The notes under the pieces are model-generated. The model saw only the letters and a program-made list of their open reading frames with translations, did no database searches and was not told the origin of the DNA. Below, one piece after another: positions 26,904 through 33,267 of a stretch of 39,640 nt of DNA (its first letter is position 1; the number at the start of each line of letters is the position of its first letter). A program made the position numbers and the translations under genes. Source of the stretch: an uncultured Campylobacter sp. GTDB lineage: Bacteria; Campylobacterota; Campylobacteria; Campylobacterales; Campylobacteraceae. The DNA lies in contig NZ_CALIIS010000074.1 of the NCBI RefSeq assembly GCF_938017705.1, positions 1 to 39,640 of the forward strand. Direction: 5' to 3'.

Positions 26904-27992
26904 AAAAGCTCCTTGAATGGATTTAATTTGCCCGCAAGCGGTTTAAGCTTAAGCTCCGTTTGCGCTTCAAATTTAATGCGGTAATTTTAGCGAAATTTTA
27001 ATATAAAGCAAGAAAGGCGGCGTTAAATTTATGGAAATTTATGATTTATGCGAAAATGATGGACTAGCTAGCGAAATTTATCGGTTGGAATTTATCGGTG
27101 CCGCGCGGCGAGAGGCGGTTTAAATTTTAAAATTTGCAGCGTTTGGCTTGACGCACTGCGCGGCGGTGGAAATTTTATCGCGGATCTATCGTCGTGGTGC
27201 AGCAATGGGAGGGCGTGCGCTTGCACTTTACGCGCAATTTTGGCAGCTAAAGGGTTGGACGGATTTGCGGCGCCTGCTGTGGCGGCAGCGGTGGAGATAA
27301 GGCAGTAGTAGCGGAGGCGGCGGTGAAGCAGCGGCGGCAGGGCTTTTGATATACAATCGGCGATGATAGAATTTTTGATCGTAATACTTGCAGCGGCGAT
27401 AAAATTTTAATTGAATAGGTATCGGCGACAGTTGAATTTTATTAAAACTATATGAAGTAGCGGCAAAATTTTGATTTTAGCGTCGTCAGAGAAGCTGTTT
27501 TCACAAGATGGAATTTTAATCAAAGGCAGAAGCGGCGTCGGTAGAGCTTCGATCAAAAACGGCGCGTAGCGGCTCGGATAAAAACCAGCGGCAATGCCCA
27601 ATCTCTAAAATTTTGATCCAGAGCACTCGGGATGCGAGAGTTTTTAGCGATAATCTTAGCTTGCTCGAGTTAAAATTTTGATCGAGAGTATCTGGCGATA
27701 GAATTTCATTCAAAGCTAGCAATGGCGAAATTTTACGGCTTCGAAAACGGCAGTAATTTTACTGCTTAAGGCTAGTGGAAATTTGCGGCTTTTTTACGAT
27801 TTTTCTGCGAGTCTGCCGTGATCCTTTCGCGATTTTTTAAAATTTCAGACGGTATTTGCGCGGTTTATATGTGACGAAATTTTACGGTTCGTGCAATTTA
27901 TAAGAGCCATTTAAAATTACAAAGTTGCTTAAATTTATAAACTAGTGCCTCTTTTTGAGCGTTCTTTGCGCGCATAAATTTAATCGGCAGCT
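26904..27992. other. Gene-free region, 1.1 kb, with GGC-rich and AAAATTTTGATC words
   Basis: No supported gene was found; the short open frames overlap and lack ribosome-binding sites. A purine-rich GCGGCGG-type stretch spans about 27265-27345. TAAAATTTTGATC followed by AGAG occurs twice (near 27606 and 27671), with looser copies nearby. The status is unknown; it may be decayed sequence. Confidence 0.4.
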
Positions 27993-28415
27993 CTATCTAA
28001 TCCGCAAAATTTTAGTTTTTGAAATTTTATATATTTTCGAGCTTGCGTTTTGGCTGAAATTTTGATCCACGACCTGATCCGCCGCAGCTTTCGCCCAGGC
28101 TTCGTCGAAGTTTTGTCCGTTTAAATTTGCGCTGCTAGAGTAAAGCCAGTCAAATTGCCTCAAAAACTCCTCGTGAGCGCACCCTTTTACGACGCGCACG
28201 GCCTTGGCGTTCGGATATAAAAACGTCGTTTTTCTCGCGTGGCGCACTAAATTTTTAAATTTAGCGGGCACGCGAGCGAGGTTTTTTAGCTCGCTAAGCT
28301 TTGCCGTCGTTATGAGGCAGGGCTTGTTCGCCGCTCGGCGTTTAAGCGCGTTTATCTCGCGAAAATCCTTGCTCAAAAACCCCGCCGTCGTATCGGTCTG
28401 CGCCAAATAAATCAT
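27993..28415 (-). CDS. Short Sua5/YciO/YrdC-domain protein
   Basis: The 140-aa product starts MIYLAQTDTTAGFLSKDF, the YrdC-type entry (the L-x-P-T-D-T-x-x-G/A-L pattern), with CLITTAKLSEL and a WLYSSSANLNGQ segment that matches the (T/S)SAN(x)SG region. YrdC proteins bind RNA and make threonylcarbamoyl-AMP for tRNA t6A37. Campylobacter carries shortened members like this one, about 60 residues less than TsaC, so the enzyme activity is uncertain. GGAGAAAAAT precedes ATG 28415. Confidence 0.75.
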   Translation of the reverse strand: MIYLAQTDTTAGFLSKDFREINALKRRAANKPCLITTAKLSELKNLARVPAKFKNLVRHARKTTFLYPNAKAVRVVKGCAHEEFLRQFDWLYSSSANLNGQNFDEAWAKAAADQVVDQNFSQNASSKIYKISKTKILRIR

Positions 28416-28686
28416 ATTTTTCTCCGAAATTAATCTCTTAAACGCCGCTCACGCCCGACTTACCGCAAATTTTGCTACAATCTCTCGCCCGAAACGAGCG
28501 CATAAAAACGTCGCAAATCAGCGCCTAATTTTATCTAAAACTTAAGCCAAGCCTAGTTTCAATCGCACCCGAGCCGCCTCGCTTGCAAAAATTGCTTCTT
28601 CGAGCTTTTTAAAACAAGCCTTTGCTTCTCGCAAAAAGGACGCGCTTATGATTTGATTAAATTTGGCGCGATTAGGTCTTGCCGCA

Positions 28687-29592
28687 TTAAATTTTACGCC
28701 TTTTATCGCCCCTGGCCAGCAAAAATATGCACAATATGATGAGCGTAAAGCCCGCAAAATCAAGAAACACGAACTCCGTCCCCAGCCAAAAATAGGCAAA
28801 CGCCGCCGCGCTAACGGGCTCGATGCATGCGATCATGCTCGCCCTGCTTGCGCCTATTATCTTTAGCCCCGTCATGTAGAAGCTAAACGCGCATATCGTA
28901 CCCAAAATCACCACCGCTGCAAGCGCCGCAAAGCCGTCCGCGTCGCTCACGCCGCCCAGCTGCCAAACCCGCGTGTAAAGCGCGAGCGCGCCGCCGCCGA
29001 TGACCATGCCCCAGCCTAAATTTAACGGGACGGGGTATTTTTGATTTAGCTTCGCGGGGATGAGGCTATAAATCACGACACCAAGCGCGCTAATGAGGCA
29101 CCAAACCAGCGCCTGCGCACTGATAACCAGCGAGCCTAGATCGCCGTGAGTGGCGAGCAGCACGACGCCCAGCACTGCCAAAATAAGCGCGATGAGCTCG
29201 ATCTTTTTGGGCGCGCGCCGCTCCAAAAAGCAAACGACGGCGAGAATGAGCGCGGGGGCGGAGTACTGGATCACCGTCGCAACGGCGGCGTTTGAGAGCT
29301 CGATACCGCAAAAGTACGAATACTGCGTCATCATGAGCCCAAAAAACGCGTAAATAAGCAGCTGCGGCAAAAGCGCGCGATCTTTTAGCGGCGCAAGGGC
29401 TAGGCGCGGCGAACGAACGACATAATACGCTACCATAGAAAGCCCCGCAAGGCTCAGGCGGTATGGCACGAGCCAGTCGGCACTAACGCCTTTTTGCGTG
29501 AACAAATACTGCCCGCAAACTCCGCTAAAGCCCCATAATACGCCGCCAAGAAGCGTGATGAAAACGCCGAAAAACTCGCTCTGAGATCTCAT
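28687..29592 (-). CDS. EamA/DMT-family transporter
   Basis: The 301-aa product has ten predicted membrane helices in two EamA repeats (about residues 8-145 and 155-296). The first repeat has GGVLWGFSGVCGQYLF and the end of each shows the typical Glu/Pro-containing turn (QYSAPALILAVVCFLERR; CIEPVSAAAFAYFWLGTE). These inner-membrane carriers export or import amino acids and other small metabolites; the substrate cannot be told. AAGGCGGCAA precedes ATG 29592. It is probably a single-gene transcript. Confidence 0.88.
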   Translation of the reverse strand: MRSQSEFFGVFITLLGGVLWGFSGVCGQYLFTQKGVSADWLVPYRLSLAGLSMVAYYVVRSPRLALAPLKDRALLPQLLIYAFFGLMMTQYSYFCGIELSNAAVATVIQYSAPALILAVVCFLERRAPKKIELIALILAVLGVVLLATHGDLGSLVISAQALVWCLISALGVVIYSLIPAKLNQKYPVPLNLGWGMVIGGGALALYTRVWQLGGVSDADGFAALAAVVILGTICAFSFYMTGLKIIGASRASMIACIEPVSAAAFAYFWLGTEFVFLDFAGFTLIILCIFLLARGDKRRKI

Positions 29593-29933
29593 TTGCCGCC
29601 TTAAATTTAAAGCCGAAGTATATAAGCTTATGCTTAAGCTGGGGTTAAATGTGGGGGTTTGGCGCGGCGCGATGAGTAAGGTAGGTGGAATTAAATTTAG
29701 GCGAATATAGCAAAAATCGGCAAAGATTTAAATTTGTGTGCGTCCGAACGCAATACGCGACTACTAAATTTTGACGAAATCGGCGAGAATTTTAAATTTG
29801 AGCGGATGGATAAGGAGGGCATTGCAAAATAATCTTTGAGGTTGTATTGTAAATTTTGAACGCGACAAGATGAATGAAAATGTCGCATGGCTGGATGAGG
29901 CGGTTTTAAATTTAACCACACGCACCCCTGTCC
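29593..29933. other. Gene-free spacer before the restriction island
   Basis: A 74-codon open frame (minus 29697-29921) has no ribosome-binding site or recognisable features and is judged spurious. Otherwise only AT-rich words are present. Confidence 0.4.
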
Positions 29934-30137
29934 TTACTTCATGCCTTGCATTCGCAGCTTTTTAAGAATCGGCTCGAGCGTAGTTTGAAGTTTCCTCTTG
30001 CTCGCAAGCTGCTTTAGCGGAGTGAAAAAGACGGTAGCAAACGCGGCGAATAACAAATAGCCTGCGAAGCTTAAAATTTTAAAACTAGCAACGTATATTT
30101 CTTTTGCGGTTGCAAATTTGCGAAGCAAAAAGCGCAC
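29934..30137 (-). CDS. Small putative single-membrane-span protein, 67 aa
   Basis: An open frame starting at GTG (30137) encodes a basic N-terminus, one hydrophobic segment (about residues 18-40, ILSFAGYLLFAAFATVFFTP) and a basic C-terminal tail. No family was recognised. It lies 21 bases beyond the methyltransferase stop on the same strand and might be the last gene of that operon. No good ribosome-binding site is visible, so the gene may not be real. Confidence 0.35.
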   Translation of the reverse strand: MRFLLRKFATAKEIYVASFKILSFAGYLLFAAFATVFFTPLKQLASKRKLQTTLEPILKKLRMQGMK

Positions 30138-30158
30138 TAAAATTCAAACGCTTAAATT

Positions 30159-30974
30159 TTAAAATTTCAAACTCTCTTGTTCTAATAGTCGCAAATCTGC
30201 AATCTTTCGCCTAAATTTGGCGAAATTCGCGTCCAGCTCGCGTTTGCGTTTTACGGCGATATCTATAAACTCGTCCTCTTTTTCGATACCTACGAATTTT
30301 CGTCCTAGTAAATTCGCAGCTACGCCGGTCGTCGCAGAGCCTGCAAAAGGATCACAAACGACGCTATTTTGAGTGCTCGCCATTAAGATTAACCGCACCA
30401 AAAGCGGCAGTGGTTTTTGCGTCGGATGCTTGCCGCACGCCTTCTCCCACGGCGCGATCGCGGGCAAGCTCCACACGTCGCGCATCTGCTTGTCGCCGTT
30501 TAGCTTTTTCATTAGCTCATAGTTGAAAATATGCTTAAATTTCTCGCTTTTTCTTGCCCAGATGATCTGCTCCGAGCTGTGCGTGAGATAGCGGCAGCTG
30601 AAATTCGGCGGCGGATTAGTCTTCGCCCACGTGATGACGTTTAGGATTTTGTAGTCCAGCTTTTGCAGCGCCCGACCGATCGAAAATATATTGTGATACG
30701 TCCCGCTTATCATTACGCTGCCGTTGTTTGCAAGTGCATCTTTGGCGAGCGCGAGCCATTCGAGATTAAATTTATCTATCTCATCGATACCGTAGCTTTT
30801 GTCCCACTCGCCCTTGTTTACGCTTACGATTTGCCCGTTTTGAATACTAAGTCCGTCATTTGAGAGAAAGTAGGGCGGATCGGCAAAAATGAGGTCAAAC
30901 TCGCCTTTAAATTTAGGCAAAATATTGAAGCAATCGTCTTTAAAAAGCTTAAAATCATCGGCTAACTTAAACAT
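30159..30974 (-). CDS. DpnA-like adenine-specific DNA methyltransferase (GATC type)
   Basis: The 271-aa product is an N6-adenine methyltransferase of the beta class. The catalytic DPPYFLSNDG (32-41) comes before the AdoMet-binding DPFAGSATTG (208-217). The run SVNKGEWDKS, the NPPPNFSCRYLTHSSEQIIWA segment (in two parts) and GKHPTQKP are very close to remembered DpnA, the second methyltransferase of the Streptococcus DpnII system, which methylates GATC including on single strands. No DpnM/Dam-type partner lies in the window. It overlaps the 3' part of the endonuclease gene by eight bases and stays intact in the present inverted state, so it should keep protecting the host. Confidence 0.88.
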   Translation of the reverse strand: MFKLADDFKLFKDDCFNILPKFKGEFDLIFADPPYFLSNDGLSIQNGQIVSVNKGEWDKSYGIDEIDKFNLEWLALAKDALANNGSVMISGTYHNIFSIGRALQKLDYKILNVITWAKTNPPPNFSCRYLTHSSEQIIWARKSEKFKHIFNYELMKKLNGDKQMRDVWSLPAIAPWEKACGKHPTQKPLPLLVRLILMASTQNSVVCDPFAGSATTGVAANLLGRKFVGIEKEDEFIDIAVKRKRELDANFAKFRRKIADLRLLEQESLKF

Positions 30975-31289
30975 TTTTAAGCTCTTTTATAAAGTGATAA
31001 AGCGTGGCGAGATTATAAATTTTAACGCTTTTGTAGGCTTCTTCCAGTTTGTTTTTAGCCGCCAGCCACCCCTGTCCGTCGGTTATCCAGACAAATTTAA
31101 ATCCGCCACAAAGCGCGATCTTTTGTGCTATTTCGATATAAGACCTTGCGACTTCGTTTAGCTTTGAGCCGCCCGTGCCGTAAAAATTCGCCTCGATCAG
31201 ATATGTTACGTCACTTGCACTAATAACGAAATCGAAAATCTTTTGATCGCTTCCTAAATTTAGAGCAAAATTCCTACTGCTAACCTCGG

Positions 31290-31311
31290 TTTGAAAGCAG
31301 ATATTTTCACT
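31290..31311 (+). repeat. Left 22-bp arm of the endonuclease inverted repeat
   Basis: The arm begins TTTGAAAGCAG and ends ATATTTTCACT. Its reverse complement recurs at 31609-31630 with a single G/A difference at the eighth base. Read on the minus strand it encodes SENICFQ of the endonuclease; read on the plus strand it encodes LKADIFT. Confidence 0.95.
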
Positions 31312-31608
31312 CTTTTCGGGCAAAACAAATGGTGTTTCGATGTGTTAAATTTACTCATTGCCGTTCGCGATAAAAACACGGACGTGATAGCGACTAGCGG
31401 TGAGCTAACGAAACTTGGAACGTATTTTAAAAGTCCCGAAAAAATTTATGAGTTTTGCCAAGAAAGCGGACTAGATAAAATTTTTACGGACGGAAAGGTT
31501 AAAAATTTGCACGATTACGTATTCGGCGTGGAAGTTGGGCTCGATACAAACGCGCGAAAAAATCGCGGAGGCGCAAATTTCTCGCGAACGATTTCAGAGT
31601 ATCTTGAA
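31312..31608 (+). mobile_element. Invertible 297-bp segment carrying the middle of the endonuclease gene
   Basis: Exactly 99 codons are open on the plus strand, opposite to the rest of the gene, and there is no stop. The first codons continue the N-terminal piece after DIFT, and the last (EYLE) lead into SENICFQ of the C-terminal piece. The length is a multiple of three and both junctions are in phase, so one inversion toggles the gene. No recombinase gene is in or next to it. Confidence 0.88.
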
Positions 31609-31788
31609 AGTGAAAATATCTGTTTTCAAATCCTTTGAACCGAGTAAAAAATCAAGCGTGTGGAGCTTGATAGAAACGGCTTTTAGATTTTTGCCGCATT
31701 TTTCAAAGTCGGTAAAGTAGTCAAGGCTTGCATTTGTTTTTCTAAGTGAGCGTAAAAAGTCATCGAATTTCGTTAAATTTGGTTCCAT
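31594..31788 (-). CDS. OFF-state stub: N-terminal 60 residues of the endonuclease plus 4 alien codons
   Basis: With the segment as assembled, translation from ATG 31788 runs 60 native codons to DLKTDIFT. It then enters the inverted DNA and stops after FKIL, giving a 64-aa product. This contains only the helical N-terminal part of the DpnII family (SLDYFTDFEKCGKNLK, TLDFLLGSKDLK) and no nuclease residues. It is the expected product when the switch is OFF. Confidence 0.75.
   Translation of the reverse strand: MEPNLTKFDDFLRSLRKTNASLDYFTDFEKCGKNLKAVSIKLHTLDFLLGSKDLKTDIFTFKIL
31609..31630 (-). repeat. Right 22-bp arm of the endonuclease inverted repeat
   Basis: This is the reverse-complement partner of 31290-31311, with 21 of 22 positions matching. 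On the minus strand it encodes LKTDIFT, ending the N-terminal piece; on the plus strand it encodes SENICFQ, ending the inverted middle piece. Confidence 0.95.
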
Positions 31789-31795
31789 AAATTTC

Positions 31796-31987
31796 CTAAA
31801 TTTCAGTTTTCGGCTCGTCCGCGATCGTCGCTTTAAAGTCCGCGCAGACGAAATCCTCTGCACTCAAAATGATCTCGCAGTTTTCGTAAGCTGTCTGCGC
31901 GATCTTACACGCTTCTTCTTTATTTTTCGCTTTAATTACAACCTTTTTAGCCAAAATTTCGGCAATCTCTACTTCAAATTCTTTCAT
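31796..31987 (-). CDS. DpnD/PcfM-like small protein of the restriction island
   Basis: The 63-aa product has MKEFEVEIAEILAKKVVIKA, KNKEEACKIAQTAYENCEI and LSAEDFVCADF, which is the DpnD/PcfM family pattern of small proteins found beside DpnII systems and on conjugative plasmids. Function is not established. ATG 31987 shares one base with the stop of the upstream gene (TGATG), and its own stop lies seven bases before the endonuclease ATG, so the three genes are translationally linked. Confidence 0.75.
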   Translation of the reverse strand: MKEFEVEIAEILAKKVVIKAKNKEEACKIAQTAYENCEIILSAEDFVCADFKATIADEPKTEI

Positions 31988-32697
31988 CAAATCCCCATTT
32001 TTACTTTCGCGCTCTCACTTTCTAAGTCGTATTGTTTAGCGATACTTTCGTAGCTCGCAAATTTCACGCTACCGGCAATATCTTTGTATATCGACGCGCT
32101 TATCACGCTTTGAAACTGCCTCAACCTGCCCTCATCCGCGACGATAAATATTTTGGCGTTAAAGTCCTGAAGTTCGTAAAATTTATTGAGAGAATTTTTA
32201 AAGTCCGTCGAGTGCTCGACCTCGAAAAACGCGTAAGGTAGATTTCGCTCGTTAAACCAGATTGCATCGACGCTGCGTGCCTTATTTAGTATGCTCGGGT
32301 AGGCAAATTCGTAAATCGCCTTTAGCGAAGTGAGGTCGTCCAGCTTTTTGCTTGCGACGAAGCTTTTATTTTTATCCTGTGGCGGCACATAGGTTTGAAA
32401 TTTGCGCAGGTTGCCGATCTCTACGATAAGGCCTTGGAAATAGGAGTGAGTGAAGCTGTTTCGCGGATTCGCGCCACTTTCAAACTCATTTAAAATTTGC
32501 GTCTCAAGTGACTTTAAGCCCCAAAGACCCGGGCGAATCTTAAAAAACTCCGCATTTTCTTGCACGATACGCCGTATAGAAGCGAATGGCGTTTTAGTTG
32601 GCCACGAGCTAACGTCGGTCGCAGAATAAAGTTGCGATAGAGTCGCCGCGCCGCCAAGCTCTATCATCGCCGCTATCACGAAATCTTTTTGTTTCAT
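31987..32697 (-). CDS. Winged-helix protein with PD-(D/E)XK nuclease-like C-terminal part
   Basis: The 236-aa product starts with a winged-helix-like domain (about residues 1-65; MIELGGAATLSQLYSAT...FKIRPGLWGLKS). A second domain follows, with Glu93 (GLIVEIGNL), Asp144 (SVDAIWFNE) and FFEVEHST (Glu159, Glu161), an arrangement that resembles PD-(D/E)XK restriction-type nucleases, although the Lys is replaced. It could be an accessory nuclease, a DNA-binding regulator, or a remnant of another restriction enzyme. It has a weak ribosome-binding site; its ATG overlaps the stop of the upstream 56-aa ORF (ATGA), so coupling is likely. It is second in the restriction operon. Confidence 0.6.
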   Translation of the reverse strand: MKQKDFVIAAMIELGGAATLSQLYSATDVSSWPTKTPFASIRRIVQENAEFFKIRPGLWGLKSLETQILNEFESGANPRNSFTHSYFQGLIVEIGNLRKFQTYVPPQDKNKSFVASKKLDDLTSLKAIYEFAYPSILNKARSVDAIWFNERNLPYAFFEVEHSTDFKNSLNKFYELQDFNAKIFIVADEGRLRQFQSVISASIYKDIAGSVKFASYESIAKQYDLESESAKVKMGI

Positions 32698-32864
32698 CTT
32701 TGCTTGTCCGTTTTTGTTGTCGCTAACGCTCGGATAAAATTTAACTTCATATTAAACAAGCCTTCGCTTCGGACGCAGACGAAATTCGCGGGCGGAACGG
32801 TTAAAATTTGCGGCGCCTGTTTAGGTGCGTAAAGCTGCTTAAACTCTTTTTTAAAATCAAACAT
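32694..32864 (-). pseudogene. Truncated 5' end of a GyrI-like gene, now the leader ORF of the restriction operon
   Basis: The 56-codon frame starts MFDFKKEFKQLYAPKQAP and continues with ILTVPPANFVCVRSEG, the entry of GyrI-like / AraC effector-binding proteins of about 200 aa (pattern F-D-[FY]-K-K-E-[FY]-K-x-[FL]-Y-x-P-K). It then turns into unrelated sequence (GLFNMKLNFIRALATT) and stops by ATGA overlap with the next gene. AAGGAATAAA before ATG 32864 is one of the strongest ribosome-binding sites here. The rest of the GyrI-like gene was not found. The similarity is from memory. Confidence 0.55.
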
Positions 32865-33264
32865 TTTATTCCTTTCGCGAGATAAATTTCATAAAATTTT
32901 GCGCTAGAAGCGGAGCTAAAATTTTATGCGGTCATAAAATTTCATATCATCACGTGATCGTGCGGATGGAAATTTTACGAATTCTACATTTGCCGTAACT
33001 GCTGCGAGAAATTTTGTCGCAAGCGCGGCGAGAGCTTGCGATGCGAATAAAATTTCACGCTATCTCAAGCGAGCATAAAATCTATCGCAAGAATTTTAGA
33101 AATTTAACGCATGCGGATAGGTTTTACGCAGGCAAAATTTTGCGTGGACGAAATTTATACAGGCAAAATTTTACGCGGTAAAAATTTAGCGTCGCCTCAA
33201 ATATTTCAAAATTCTACGCAAAGCGTGCGGCTAAAGCGGCTAAATTTAAAGCGGCGCTTTAAAT
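32865..33264. other. Spacer upstream of the restriction operon
   Basis: No gene was found in these 400 bases between the leader ORF and lon. It should hold the restriction operon promoter, but none stands out. CAGGCAAAATTTT is directly repeated at 33129-33141 and 33160-33172, 31 bp apart, and AT palindromes are common. Confidence 0.4.
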
Positions 33265-33267
33265 TTA
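33241..33267 (-). terminator. Perfect hairpin overlapping the lon stop codon
   Basis: TAAATTTAAAGC (33241-33252) pairs exactly with GCTTTAAATTTA (33256-33267) around a GGC loop, a 12-bp stem. Its distal arm contains the lon stop codon. It may terminate lon transcription, although no U-tract follows. Confidence 0.6.

Larger units (their letters stand above)
30967..31788 (-). pseudogene. DpnII-type GATC restriction endonuclease gene, switched off by an internal inversion
   Basis: Three collinear pieces make one endonuclease. Minus-strand codons 1-60 (31788-31609) start MEPNLTKFDDFLRSL after TTAGGAAATTT. The plus-strand middle, 99 codons (31312-31608), includes VLNLLIAVRDKNTDV and NLHDYVFGVEVGLDTNARKN. 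The minus-strand end, 114 codons plus stop (31311-30967), includes FDFVI, YLIEANFYGTGGSKLNEVAR and FKFVWITDGQGWLAAKN, which match remembered DpnII. Flipping the middle between the 22-bp inverted repeats gives one open frame of 273 codons, close to DpnII's roughly 288. Candidate catalytic residues in the rebuilt protein are Asp186, Glu199 and Asn201. It lies between the DpnD-like gene and the methyltransferase. In this orientation no intact enzyme can be made. Confidence 0.88.

Noticed and set aside
26904..27992. Possible CRISPR array from recurring AAAATTTTGATC words
   Set aside because: The words are short, unevenly spaced and imperfect, with no constant-length spacers and no cas genes.
28542..28799. 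85-codon minus-strand open frame downstream of the EamA transporter
   Set aside because: It overlaps the 3' end of the EamA gene in another frame and has no ribosome-binding site or family features.
31312..31608. Assembly error as the cause of the inversion
   Set aside because: 22-bp repeats are shorter than usual reads, so misjoining is unlikely, and both junctions are exactly at the repeats. A mixed population remains possible and is part of the main finding; read evidence is needed to exclude an artefact fully.
31291..31638. A separate plus-strand gene of 115 codons inside the restriction island
   Set aside because: Its translation is the missing middle of the DpnII-like enzyme, bounded by the inverted repeats, and it begins at a TTG without a ribosome-binding site. 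It is the inverted segment, not a gene of its own.
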